From Clostridia bacterium (GTDB lineage Bacteria; Bacillota_A; Clostridia; Christensenellales; CAG-138): a stretch of DNA of 9,248 nucleotides. Shown piece by piece: positions 1 through 6,057 of this stretch. The notes beneath the pieces were generated by a model, which saw only the letters and a program-made list of their open reading frames with translations, was not told the origin of the DNA and ran no database searches. The stretch is taken from the NCBI GenBank assembly GCA_017459315.1, contig JAFUDD010000268.1:1-9248 (forward strand), in the 5' to 3' direction. The translations under genes were made by a program, and so were the position numbers. The stretch's first letter is position 1. Each line of letters opens with the position of its first letter.

Positions 1-630
1 GCCGGAGACCGGCGAGGTCACGACGCTGTCCGCAATCGCCTTTTCAAGCTGCTCGGCCTGCTCGCGCTTGCTGACAAGCTCATACTCGGCCTTCTTTTTA
101 TTCAGCGTGACCTCCTGCAGCTGCAGGCGCAGGGCGTACTTTTGATTCTCGCGCGCACGCGCAATGCGCTTTTCGAGCGACTCGATCTCCTCGGTCGCGC
201 TTTGGATCGTATTCTCCTGCCCGGTAATGTCGATCAGCAGCTGTTCATAGCTGAGCTGCAGACTGTCCACATCATAGCTGAACAGCGGCATGCCCGCGGA
301 AACGGTGTCCCCCGCCTCCACATACCGCTTTTCGATCGTCAGGTTGCTGTCCGGGTTGATCTCGATGATCTCCTTCGCCTCGACGACGCCGGAGTAGCGG
401 TTGCTTTTGCCCGTGTAGCCGACGCCGAGGATGTTCGCCACCGACTGCACATACACCGTCTCCTCGTTCTTTTCGCCGAATACGCCCGCGATGGCGTCCT
501 CCACCGGCTGCATAAACGCCGGAATCTCCACGCCGAGATACCGCGTCGCCGCGAAATAGCCGCCGACCGCGAGCACGATCAGCAGCAGGATCACCCAAAA
601 CACGATCCTTCCGATTCGCTTTTGCTTCAT
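1..630 (-). CDS. HlyD-type membrane fusion protein (efflux adaptor), N-terminal part, cut by window edge
   Basis: The gene starts at the ATG at 628-630 and reads leftward off the window, giving 210 residues without a stop. An AAAGGA ribosome site lies 6 bases upstream (637-642). Residues 9-28 form one hydrophobic anchor after a basic start (MKQKRIGR). Residues 80-120 look like the first half of a biotinyl-lipoyl domain, with VVEAKEIIEI and the turn VEAGDTVSAGMPLF. Residues about 123-200 are a charged heptad-like helical hairpin. TSPVSG at 205-210 begins the second lipoyl half. This order is that of periplasmic/extracytoplasmic adaptors that couple an ABC (MacAB-like) or other exporter to the outside; in a Gram-positive cell it would sit on the outer face of the membrane. 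The partner ATPase and permease would lie beyond the left edge. The substrate cannot be told from the sequence. Confidence 0.88.
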   Translation of the reverse strand, partial: MKQKRIGRIVFWVILLLIVLAVGGYFAATRYLGVEIPAFMQPVEDAIAGVFGEKNEETVYVQSVANILGVGYTGKSNRYSGVVEAKEIIEINPDSNLTIEKRYVEAGDTVSAGMPLFSYDVDSLQLSYEQLLIDITGQENTIQSATEEIESLEKRIARARENQKYALRLQLQEVTLNKKKAEYELVSKREQAEQLEKAIADSVVTSPVSG

Positions 631-675
631 ATATCATCCTTTCCCGCCGCCAAAGCAGCGGACCCTTTTTCTCTG

Positions 676-704
676 CTTATATCATACACTTTAGTTGCGT
701 CCAA
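676..704 (-). promoter_or_regulatory. Probable promoter of the membrane fusion protein gene
   Basis: On the minus strand TTGGAC (699-704) and TATAAG (676-681) are separated by 17 bases, about 45 bases before the start codon. The surrounding DNA is clearly more AT-rich than the genes. The -35 match is only partial. An inverted repeat ATTGT-AA-ACAAT (716-727) lies about 11 bases upstream of the -35 and could be a regulator site. Confidence 0.5.
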
Positions 705-1058
705 AACGTTGCAAAATTGTAAACAATGTTCCGTATCAAGGTCGATATACTGAAATTTTACATTTGGATAAGCGGAGAATTGAAAATGTGAAAGCAGCAA
801 AGCGGAAAGGGCGGCGGGGCGGCGCGGTGAGATGATCCGTGATTTTGACACGCCAACGCCCGCCGTGCCGATCCCTGCCGCGAGGGGGCGCGGCGCCGCA
901 CGGGACAGGGGCATGTCCGGCGCGGTTGGGAACGGCTTCCCTTTCCGTGTTCCATTGTAGCAGGCAAATGCGTCCGAAACGTCACAAAAGCATGAACAAA
1001 CGCGGATTCCGCAAAGATTCCGCATTTCTTTTACATTCCCCCGCGGCGGCTTTGCGTC

Positions 1059-1087
1059 TTGTCTTTTCCGCGGGGATGCGGTATGAT
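1059..1087 (+). promoter_or_regulatory. Probable promoter of the chromate-type transporter pair, placing +1 at the start codon
   Basis: TTGTCT (1059-1064) and TATGAT (1082-1087) are 17 bases apart. The expected transcription start, about 7 bases past the -10, is 1094, which is the A of the ATG chosen for the first transporter. This would make the mRNA leaderless, in agreement with the lack of a ribosome site there. The -10 is good; the -35 matches only its TTG core. Confidence 0.5.
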
Positions 1088-1093
1088 AGGCGT

Positions 1094-1678
1094 ATGGAAA
1101 CGCAACCGACAACCGAATCGCTGCCGAAGCGCCTTTGGGCGCTGTTTTGGGAGATGCTGCGCATATCCGCCTTCACGTTCGGGGGCGGGTTTGTGATCGT
1201 GACGCTGATGCAGCGGCGGTTTGTGGAGCAGCGGCATTGGCTGACCGAGGCCGAAATGCTCGATTACACGGCTTTGGCACAGACCGCGCCGGGGGCGATT
1301 GCGATCAACGCGGCGGTGCTCGTCGGGCGGCATGTGGCGGGAACGCCCGGTATGCTTGCGGCCGTGCTCGGCACGGCGATTCCGCCGGTCGCGCTGCTGT
1401 CGGTGATCTCCGTGTTCTATGCCGCGTTTGCGCAGAACCCGCATATTGCGCTGCTGCTGCGCGGGATGCAGGCGGGCGTCGCCGCCGTGCTGCTGGACGT
1501 GGCCTGCTCGCTCGGCATCAACGTATGGAAGAATAAATCGTGGGTGCATGACGCGCTGCTGCTTGCGGCGTTCATCCTCTCGTTCGTGTTCCGCGTGTCC
1601 GTCGTGTGGCTGCTGCTCGGCGCGGCGGGGATCGGCGCGGTGCTCGCGCTGCTCGAACGAAAGGGGGTGCGGCTGTGA
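1094..1678 (+). CDS. chrA: CHR-family (chromate-type) transporter, first half-size subunit
   Basis: The product is a 194-residue membrane protein of the short-chain CHR family, in which two half-size proteins are thought to make one transporter; members linked to function export chromate, probably with a proton or sulfate exchange, but the physiological substrate in gut-type anaerobes is unknown. Visible marks are FTFGGGFV (residues 27-34), QRHWLTE (46-52), the conserved AQTAPGAIAINAAVLVGRHVAG stretch (shown here as AQTAPGA and LVGRHVAG) near residues 62-83, and several hydrophobic segments to the C terminus. The ATG at 1094 was chosen because homology begins just after it and because the -10 box lies 7 bases upstream. 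No Shine-Dalgarno sequence is present; an alternative ATG at 1076 in frame is no better. It overlaps the next gene by 4 bases, which fits a two-subunit product. Confidence 0.85.
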   Translation: METQPTTESLPKRLWALFWEMLRISAFTFGGGFVIVTLMQRRFVEQRHWLTEAEMLDYTALAQTAPGAIAINAAVLVGRHVAGTPGMLAAVLGTAIPPVALLSVISVFYAAFAQNPHIALLLRGMQAGVAAVLLDVACSLGINVWKNKSWVHDALLLAAFILSFVFRVSVVWLLLGAAGIGAVLALLERKGVRL

Positions 1679-2268
1679 TCCTCTGGGAGCTGTTTATCAC
1701 GTTCATGCAGATCAGTCTGCTTGCGGTCGGCGGCGGGTATGTGGCGATCCCGCTGATGGAAAGCACCATCGTGGAGCAGCGCGCGTGGCTGACGATGCCC
1801 GCGTTTGCCGACCTTGTGACGATTGCCGAAATGACGCCCGGCCCGATTGCGCTCAACGCCGCCACGTTCGTCGGCTTCCGCGTAGCGGGGCTGCCCGGCG
1901 CGCTGATCGCCACGCTCGGCGTGATTTTGCCGTCGCTGGTGCTCGTTTCGCTGCTGTTTTGGCTCTATCGCCGCTATCGCACGCTGGCGTTTATGCAGAG
2001 CATCCTAAAGGCTCTGCGCCCGGTCGTCGTCGCGCTGATCGCCGCCGCGGGCCTGCGTCTGCTCTATACCGCGCTGTTTTTCGCTGCCCCCGTCCTCGCC
2101 CCGACGCTGCGCGAAACGCTGTCCGGCGTCCTTGCCGCCCTCGACTGGAAGGCCGCCGTGCTGTCGCTTGCCGCCTTTATCGTGCTTCGCGCCAAGCGCC
2201 CGAGTCCGATCCTGGTGATGGCCGCCTGCGGGGCGGTGTATTGGGGGATGGGGATGGTTGGACTGTGA
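1675..2268 (+). CDS. chrA: CHR-family (chromate-type) transporter, second half-size subunit
   Basis: This 197-residue protein is a second short-chain CHR transporter. Near its N terminus it repeats the family pattern of the first: VGGGY at residues 18-22, VEQRAWLT at about 34-41, the conserved MTPGPIALNAATFVG stretch around residues 56-70, then hydrophobic segments. The start is the GTG at 1675-1677, whose TGA overlap with the upstream stop (GTGA) points to translational coupling; AAGGGGG at 1661-1667 gives a ribosome site 7 bases ahead. The two proteins share the fold signature but differ throughout, as expected of an old N/C pair such as YwrA/YwrB of Bacillus rather than a recent duplication. 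They probably form a heterodimeric carrier in the cytoplasmic membrane. Substrate is not shown by the sequence. Confidence 0.86.
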   Translation: MILWELFITFMQISLLAVGGGYVAIPLMESTIVEQRAWLTMPAFADLVTIAEMTPGPIALNAATFVGFRVAGLPGALIATLGVILPSLVLVSLLFWLYRRYRTLAFMQSILKALRPVVVALIAAAGLRLLYTALFFAAPVLAPTLRETLSGVLAALDWKAAVLSLAAFIVLRAKRPSPILVMAACGAVYWGMGMVGL

Positions 2269-2381
2269 CAACGCCTGCAGGCTGTTGATAAGGGTGCAGG
2301 AATTCGCGGTTTCGTCTCGAAGCGTATACTTTGCTATCGCGAGAGCGAAAGCGCGAATCGTTTGCGGCAAAAGATGAAAAG

Positions 2382-2405
2382 AAAAGGCATTCATTGCCTT
2401 TTTTT
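2382..2405 (+). terminator. Intrinsic terminator downstream of the CHR transporter pair
   Basis: A perfect 8-bp stem AAAAGGCA (2382-2389) and TGCCTTTT (2395-2402) with a 5-base loop is followed by more T, giving a run of seven. It lies about 115 bases after the transporter stop, so it either ends that transcript or ends a separate short RNA begun within the spacer. Confidence 0.75.
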
Positions 2406-2505
2406 CATACAGGGGATTGATCGTCCTGTTCGCCGCAAACGGTCCTGCCCCTTTTGCGACAGCCTGCTCAATTGTGACAACTTTGCAAAACGCGTACCGA
2501 ACCGC

Positions 2506-2534
2506 TTGCATTGCGTTCGCAAATGCGGTACACT
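2506..2534 (+). promoter_or_regulatory. htpG promoter (vegetative sigma type)
   Basis: TTGCAT (2506-2511) and TACACT (2529-2534) are 17 bases apart, each a good match to the housekeeping consensus. Transcription should begin near 2541, inside the left arm of the CIRCE operator, so a bound repressor would block the promoter directly. Confidence 0.7.
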
Positions 2535-2537
2535 GGT

Positions 2538-2564
2538 TTAGCACTCGGAAGGATAGAGTGCCAA
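2538..2564 (+). promoter_or_regulatory. CIRCE operator (HrcA binding site) for htpG
   Basis: The left arm TTAGCACTC (2538-2546) and right arm GAGTGCCAA (2556-2564) are separated by exactly 9 bases. The CIRCE consensus is TTAGCACTC-N9-GAGTGCTAA, so only one base of 18 differs. CIRCE is bound by the heat-shock repressor HrcA, whose activity depends on GroEL. The site covers the expected transcription start and lies 28 bases upstream of the htpG start codon. Confidence 0.93.
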
Positions 2565-2592
2565 AATGAAAATGATCCGAGGTAAGATATAG

Positions 2593-4458
2593 ATGGCAAA
2601 GAAGCAATTCAAGACGGAATCCAAGCGGCTCCTGGATCTGATGATCAATTCGATCTACACGCACCGGGAAATCTTTCTGCGTGAGCTGATCTCGAACGCG
2701 TCCGACGCGATCGACAAGCGCTACTATGCGGCGATGCAGGCGGGCAGCACGGGCATGAACCGCGACGAATACGAGATCCGCTTAGAGCCGAACGAGGCGG
2801 AGCGCACGCTGACCGTGACGGACAACGGCTGCGGCATGACGGCGGAGGAGCTGGAAAGCAACCTCGGCACGATTGCAAAGAGCGGCACGCGCGCGTTTGC
2901 GCAGCAGCTGGAGAACGCCGAGGACATCAACGTGATCGGGCAGTTCGGCGTCGGGTTCTATTCCGCGTTCATGGTGGCGGACAAGGTGACGGTCTATTCG
3001 CACAAGGAAGGCGAGCAGGCGGCGGTTTGGGAATCCACGGGCGAGGACGGCTACACGGTCGCGCCGTGCGAGTATGCGCCCGTCGGCACGAAGATCGTGC
3101 TGCACCTCAAGGCGAACGCGGACGAGGTGGATTACGACGAGTTCTTGCAGGAATACCGTCTGACCTCTTTGGTCAAGAAATACAGCGACTACATCCGCTA
3201 TCCGATCAAGATGCAGGTCGGGCGGCAGGAGAAGAAGGAAGGCACCGAGGACGAATACGAAACGGTGTATGAGGACAAGACGCTGAACAGCCGCGTCCCG
3301 CTGTGGAACAAGAACAAAAACGAGATCACAAAGGAAGAGTACAACGCGTTCTACCGCGACAACTTCTATGATTTCGACGAGCCGGTGAGCGTGCTGCACA
3401 TCCGCACCGAGGGCATGCTTTCCTACACGGCGCTGCTGTTCATTCCCAAGAAGCCGGCGTTCGATTTCGGCACGAAGAACTTCAAGCGCGGCCTGAAGCT
3501 CTACGCCAACGGCGTGATGATCATGGAGCAATGCGAGGAGCTTTTGCCCGAATACTTCGGCTTTGTGAAGGGCCTTGTCGATTCGCCCGACCTGTCGCTG
3601 AACATTTCGCGTGAGATGCTGCAGCATGACCGGCAGCTGTCTGCGATTGCGAACAATCTCAAAAAGAAGATCCAGCAGGAGCTGATCCGGATGCTGAAGG
3701 ACGAGCGCGACAAGTACAGCGAGTTCTTCCGTTCGTTCGGCCGCACCTTAAAATTCGGCGTCTACGACAACTACGGCGTGAACGCGGACTTTTTGAAGGA
3801 CACGCTGCTGTTCCACTCCCGCGCGCTCGAAAAGGAGATCACGCTGAAGGAGTACGCCGACGCGATGCCGGAGGAGCAGAAGAGCATCTATTACGCCGCG
3901 GGCGACAACCTTGCGCAGGTCGTGAAGCTGCCGCAGACCGAGCGCGTGGCCGAAAAGGGCTATGATATCCTCTGCCTCACCGACGACGTGGACGAGTTTG
4001 CGCTGCGCGTGATGCGCGAATACAACGAAAAGCCGTTTATGTCCGTGTCCGATCCGTCGCTGGATCTCGCCTCCGAGGACGAGAAGAAGGCCATGGAGGA
4101 GAAAAAGACCGAGAGCAAGGACTTGCTCGAGCGCATCAAGACCGCGCTCGGCGACAAGGTCACCAAGGTGCAGCTGACCGACCGGCTGAAATCCACGGTC
4201 GCGTGCCTGACCGGCGAGGACGGCATGAGCGTCGAGATGTATAAGGTGCTGCGGCAGATGCCGAACGGCGACACCGTCCCGATGACGTTCACGCTCGAGC
4301 TGAACCCGGATCACCCGCTGTTCGCCAAGCTCGGCACGCTCGACGATGAACAGCTCAAGGACTACGCCGAGCTGATCTTTGCGCAGGCAACGCTGATGGC
4401 GGGGCTGCCGCTCGACGATCCTGCCGCGTTCTCCGAGGCCGTGTGCAAGCTGATGTAA
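2593..4458 (+). CDS. htpG: Chaperone HtpG (bacterial Hsp90)
   Basis: This 621-residue protein is the ATP-dependent homodimeric Hsp90 chaperone of the cytosol, which remodels partly folded client proteins with DnaK. Length and order are standard. The N-terminal GHKL ATPase has the helix ELISNASDA (31-39, with the catalytic Glu31 and the Mg-binding Asn35), DNGCGMT (77-83) and GQFGVGFYSAFMV (116-128). The middle domain has NISREML (337-343), where Arg340 matches the catalytic arginine of the family. The C-terminal third carries the dimerisation region. GAGG at 2579-2582 lies 10 bases before the ATG, and homology begins directly at MAKKQFKTES. The gene is alone, with its own promoter and a CIRCE operator, and ends at a strong terminator. 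Nothing is truncated or missing. Confidence 0.98.
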   Translation: MAKKQFKTESKRLLDLMINSIYTHREIFLRELISNASDAIDKRYYAAMQAGSTGMNRDEYEIRLEPNEAERTLTVTDNGCGMTAEELESNLGTIAKSGTRAFAQQLENAEDINVIGQFGVGFYSAFMVADKVTVYSHKEGEQAAVWESTGEDGYTVAPCEYAPVGTKIVLHLKANADEVDYDEFLQEYRLTSLVKKYSDYIRYPIKMQVGRQEKKEGTEDEYETVYEDKTLNSRVPLWNKNKNEITKEEYNAFYRDNFYDFDEPVSVLHIRTEGMLSYTALLFIPKKPAFDFGTKNFKRGLKLYANGVMIMEQCEELLPEYFGFVKGLVDSPDLSLNISREMLQHDRQLSAIANNLKKKIQQELIRMLKDERDKYSEFFRSFGRTLKFGVYDNYGVNADFLKDTLLFHSRALEKEITLKEYADAMPEEQKSIYYAAGDNLAQVVKLPQTERVAEKGYDILCLTDDVDEFALRVMREYNEKPFMSVSDPSLDLASEDEKKAMEEKKTESKDLLERIKTALGDKVTKVQLTDRLKSTVACLTGEDGMSVEMYKVLRQMPNGDTVPMTFTLELNPDHPLFAKLGTLDDEQLKDYAELIFAQATLMAGLPLDDPAAFSEAVCKLM

Positions 4459-4475
4459 CGACAAAAATCATACAG

Positions 4476-4507
4476 AAAAGGAACGGACAACGCATCCGTT
4501 CCTTTTT
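4476..4507 (+). terminator. Intrinsic terminator of htpG, probably bidirectional
   Basis: The stem GGAACGGA (4480-4487) and TCCGTTCC (4495-4502) with a 7-base loop is extended by AAAA on the left and TTTTT on the right. It starts 18 bases after the htpG stop. On the minus strand the same hairpin is followed by TTTT, 34 bases after the stop of the convergent reductase gene, so it can end both transcripts. Confidence 0.92.
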
Positions 4508-4540
4508 GATTGCCTATGTTGCTTTTGCGGCGTGTGCCGG

Positions 4541-5659
4541 TCACTCGAACGCCGCGGCGACCTCCTTCAAGAGATCGCGGATCGGCAAGTGCTGCGGGCA
4601 GATGTTTTCGCATTGGCCGCACTCGATGCAGTCGCTCGGCTTGCCGCCCTTTTCGACGATGCGGCCGAAGCGCCAGCGGATGCCCTTTTCCTGCCCGGGG
4701 AACTGCGTCAGCTCGTTCTTGCGCTTGAACAGGGCGGGAATGTTGATCGACATCGGGCAGCCCTCCGTGCAGTAGCGGCAGGCGGTGCAGGCGATGAGCC
4801 CCTCGCCGCGCAGGATCGAAACGACCTTCTGCACCGCGGCCTGCTCGGTTTCGTTCAGCGGCTTGAAATCGGCCATGAACGAGAGGTTGTCCTCCATCTG
4901 CGCAACGTCGTTCATGCCGGACAGCACCATAAAGATGCCCTCAAACCCCGCCGCAAAGCGGATCGCGTAGCTCGCGGGCGAGCCGCCGCCGAGATCGGTG
5001 AGCACCTTGGTCGCGTCGTCGTTCATCAGGGCAAGGCTGCCGCCCTTGACCGGCTCCATCACGATCACCGGCTTGTCGTGCTTGCGGCAGACCTCATACA
5101 CCCCGCGGGACTGGATCTCCGGGCTGTCGTAATCGAGGTAGTTGAACTGGATCTGGACGGCCTCGATCTCCGGATGCTCGGATAAAATACGATCGAGCAC
5201 CTCCGGCGTGTCGTGGAACGACATGCAAAGATGCTTGATGCGGCCCTCCTTCAAAAAGTCCTTGACCTGCTCATACGCGTTCAGCCGGTTCAGCTTTTTA
5301 TCCATCTCGTCGTCGTTCGCGTGGAGCAGGTAGAAATCGAAATAGTCCACGCCGCAGGCTTCGAGCTGCTTTTCAAAGAACGGGCGCACGTCCTCCGCGT
5401 TCTCGATGGAAAACGCCGAGAGCTTGTTCGCCAGCACATACGCTTCGCGCGGGTAACGCTTCACCAGGCCCTCGCGGATCGCCAGCTCGCTTTTGCCGTC
5501 GATGTAGGGATGCGCGGTGTCGAAATAGTTGCACCCCGCCGCCAAAAAGCGATCCACCATCGCGTTGAAATTCTCCTGATCGACCTCGTTGTTCTCCGTC
5601 ATTTTCAGCCGCATACAGCCGAAGCCGAAATTCTTTTTGACCTCCGGGAAAGCCGCCAT
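4541..5659 (-). CDS. Aldo/keto reductase with C-terminal two-[4Fe-4S] ferredoxin domain
   Basis: The 372-residue protein has an N-terminal aldo/keto reductase barrel (about 10-280) fused to a ferredoxin-like tail. The catalytic tetrad is visible: Asp47 and Tyr52 in YFDTAHPYIDG, Lys79 in LANKL, and His113 in DFYLLHAN. The tail has two cluster motifs of the type C-x2-C-x2-C-x3-C-P: Cys291, 294, 297, 301 and Cys344, 347, 350, 354. Such fusions are common in anaerobic Clostridia and are usually predicted oxidoreductases; the tail may pass electrons between ferredoxin and the barrel, but substrate and cofactor use are not shown. GGAGGAG (5667-5673, minus strand) lies 7 bases before the ATG. It is a single gene, divergent from scfA and convergent with htpG, in the cytosol. 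Confidence 0.93.
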   Translation of the reverse strand: MAAFPEVKKNFGFGCMRLKMTENNEVDQENFNAMVDRFLAAGCNYFDTAHPYIDGKSELAIREGLVKRYPREAYVLANKLSAFSIENAEDVRPFFEKQLEACGVDYFDFYLLHANDDEMDKKLNRLNAYEQVKDFLKEGRIKHLCMSFHDTPEVLDRILSEHPEIEAVQIQFNYLDYDSPEIQSRGVYEVCRKHDKPVIVMEPVKGGSLALMNDDATKVLTDLGGGSPASYAIRFAAGFEGIFMVLSGMNDVAQMEDNLSFMADFKPLNETEQAAVQKVVSILRGEGLIACTACRYCTEGCPMSINIPALFKRKNELTQFPGQEKGIRWRFGRIVEKGGKPSDCIECGQCENICPQHLPIRDLLKEVAAAFE

Positions 5660-5688
5660 ACCGTTTCTCCTCCTGTGTTGATGCTTCT

Positions 5689-5717
5689 ATATTAGAAGAA
5701 AACAAACGGTTAGTCAA
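5689..5717 (-). promoter_or_regulatory. Promoter of the aldo/keto reductase gene
   Basis: On the minus strand TTGACT (5712-5717) and TAATAT (5689-5694) are 17 bases apart, about 30 bases before the start codon. This is a strong housekeeping-type match. It lies back to back with the scfA promoter, with 59 bases between the two -35 boxes. Confidence 0.8.
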
Positions 5718-5776
5718 GTCTACACAAAAGGCGGCGGTCTTTGGACACAATCCCGAAAAATCCCGCCCGGCGGCGA

Positions 5777-5805
5777 TTGACAAGCGGCGGGTTCTTTGGT
5801 ATCAT
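5777..5805 (+). promoter_or_regulatory. Promoter of the SCIFF (scfA-scfB) operon
   Basis: A perfect TTGACA (5777-5782) and TATCAT (5800-5805) are 17 bases apart. Transcription should start near 5812, giving a short leader of about 27 bases with a good ribosome site. This is the best promoter in the window, which suits a highly made precursor peptide. Just upstream, AATCCCG occurs twice (5749-5755 and 5759-5765), 10 bases apart. Confidence 0.82.
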
Positions 5806-5838
5806 ATAGGAGATAATTTGTATTCGGAGGTTATTACC

Positions 5839-5985
5839 ATGACGCATATCAAGTCGATCAACACCCGTAACCTTTGCGAGAGCGCGAAGAACGGCGGCTG
5901 CGGCGAGTGCCAGACTTCCTGCCAGTCCGCCTGCAAGACGAGCTGCGGCATCGCCAACCAGAAGTGCGAAAAGGCGAGCAAATAA
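5839..5985 (+). CDS. scfA: SCIFF peptide precursor (six-cysteine RiPP, ranthipeptide class)
   Basis: This 48-residue peptide carries the unmistakable SCIFF core: GGCGECQTSCQSACKTSC at residues 19-36, then NQKC at 40-43, after a short leader starting MTHIKSINTRNLC. SCIFF peptides are ribosomally made and converted by a dedicated radical SAM maturase into thioether-linked (ranthipeptide) products; in the C. thermocellum peptide one link joins Cys32 to Thr37. GGAGG (5826-5830) lies 8 bases before the ATG. Cysteines are at 13, 21, 24, 28, 32, 36 and 43, so there is one more than the six of the family, in the leader. Position 37 is Gly, where the family usually has Thr. The gene is too short for ordinary gene callers and is often missed. 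The maturase gene follows 72 bases downstream. The biological role of SCIFF products is not settled; regulatory or signalling roles have been suggested. Confidence 0.97.
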   Translation: MTHIKSINTRNLCESAKNGGCGECQTSCQSACKTSCGIANQKCEKASK

Positions 5986-6008
5986 GCCGCCGCGGATTTA
6001 CCGGATCA

Positions 6009-6034
6009 GCCGCTCCTTTCGGGCGGCCTTCTTT
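6009..6034 (+). terminator. Weak terminator/attenuator hairpin between scfA and scfB
   Basis: GCCGC (6009-6013) pairs with GCGGC (6023-6027); CC/GG can extend the stem past a single bulged T to a TTTC loop. It is followed by CTTCTTTAT, a poor T-run. It may let only part of the RNA continue, or protect the 3' end of the scfA message, so that peptide exceeds enzyme. An upstream GCCGCC at 5986-5991 could compete for the right arm. Confidence 0.5.
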
Positions 6035-6057
6035 ATGTCATCCAAAGGAGGACACAG

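Larger units (their letters stand above)
631..1093. other. Intergenic spacer between divergent transporter genes (463 bp)
   Basis: I see no credible gene here. The left third (about 665-785) is AT-rich and holds the minus-strand promoter. The middle (about 790-950) is very GC-rich and can fold: a hairpin GCCGCG/CGCGGC at 877-882 and 889-894, a perfect palindrome GCGGCGCCGC at 890-899, and GGGAA-CGGC-TTCCC at 928-941. None is followed by a good T-run, so I do not call terminators. A short direct repeat GATTCCGC occurs near 1004-1022. The right end holds the plus-strand promoter of the chromate-type transporter pair. Open frames crossing the spacer show no recognisable protein and no convincing ribosome site. 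Confidence 0.6.
2269..2592. other. Structured intergenic spacer upstream of htpG (324 bp)
   Basis: The spacer contains, from left to right: an imperfect palindrome right after the transporter stop (about 2270-2287), a TATACT box at about 2325-2330, a small hairpin TCGCG/CGCGA (2337-2341 and 2352-2356), an intrinsic terminator (2382-2405), and the htpG promoter with CIRCE (2506-2564). A 10-base inverted repeat CGTTTGCGGC (2359-2368) and GCCGCAAACG (2432-2441) encloses the terminator. It therefore holds more fold than an ordinary spacer needs. No convincing protein gene is seen. Confidence 0.6.

Noticed and set aside
890..941. GC-rich hairpins in the left spacer as terminators
   Set aside because: Stems are short and lack a following T-run; there is no gene ending just before them on either strand.
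839..1093. An N-terminal extension of the first transporter, back to 839 or 992
   Set aside because: The extended sequence has no family similarity, no ribosome site before the candidate starts, and includes the proposed promoter.
627..1112. A 161-codon minus-strand frame in the left spacer
   Set aside because: It covers promoters of both strands, has no ribosome site, shows no recognisable motif and mixes GC-rich and AT-rich stretches without coding-type third-base bias.
2374..2541. A 55-codon plus-strand frame with six cysteines (CPFC, then C-x3-CG near the end) that resembles a zinc ribbon
   Set aside because: It has no ribosome site, runs straight through the terminator hairpin and T-run (2382-2405) and the htpG promoter, and ends inside the CIRCE arm; its base use is unlike the neighbouring genes. 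The cysteine spacing does not fit a standard ribbon.
2782..3627. Long minus-strand frames inside htpG
   Set aside because: The same GC-bias shadow effect; the products are arginine/histidine/leucine-rich with no motif, and HtpG is complete on the plus strand.
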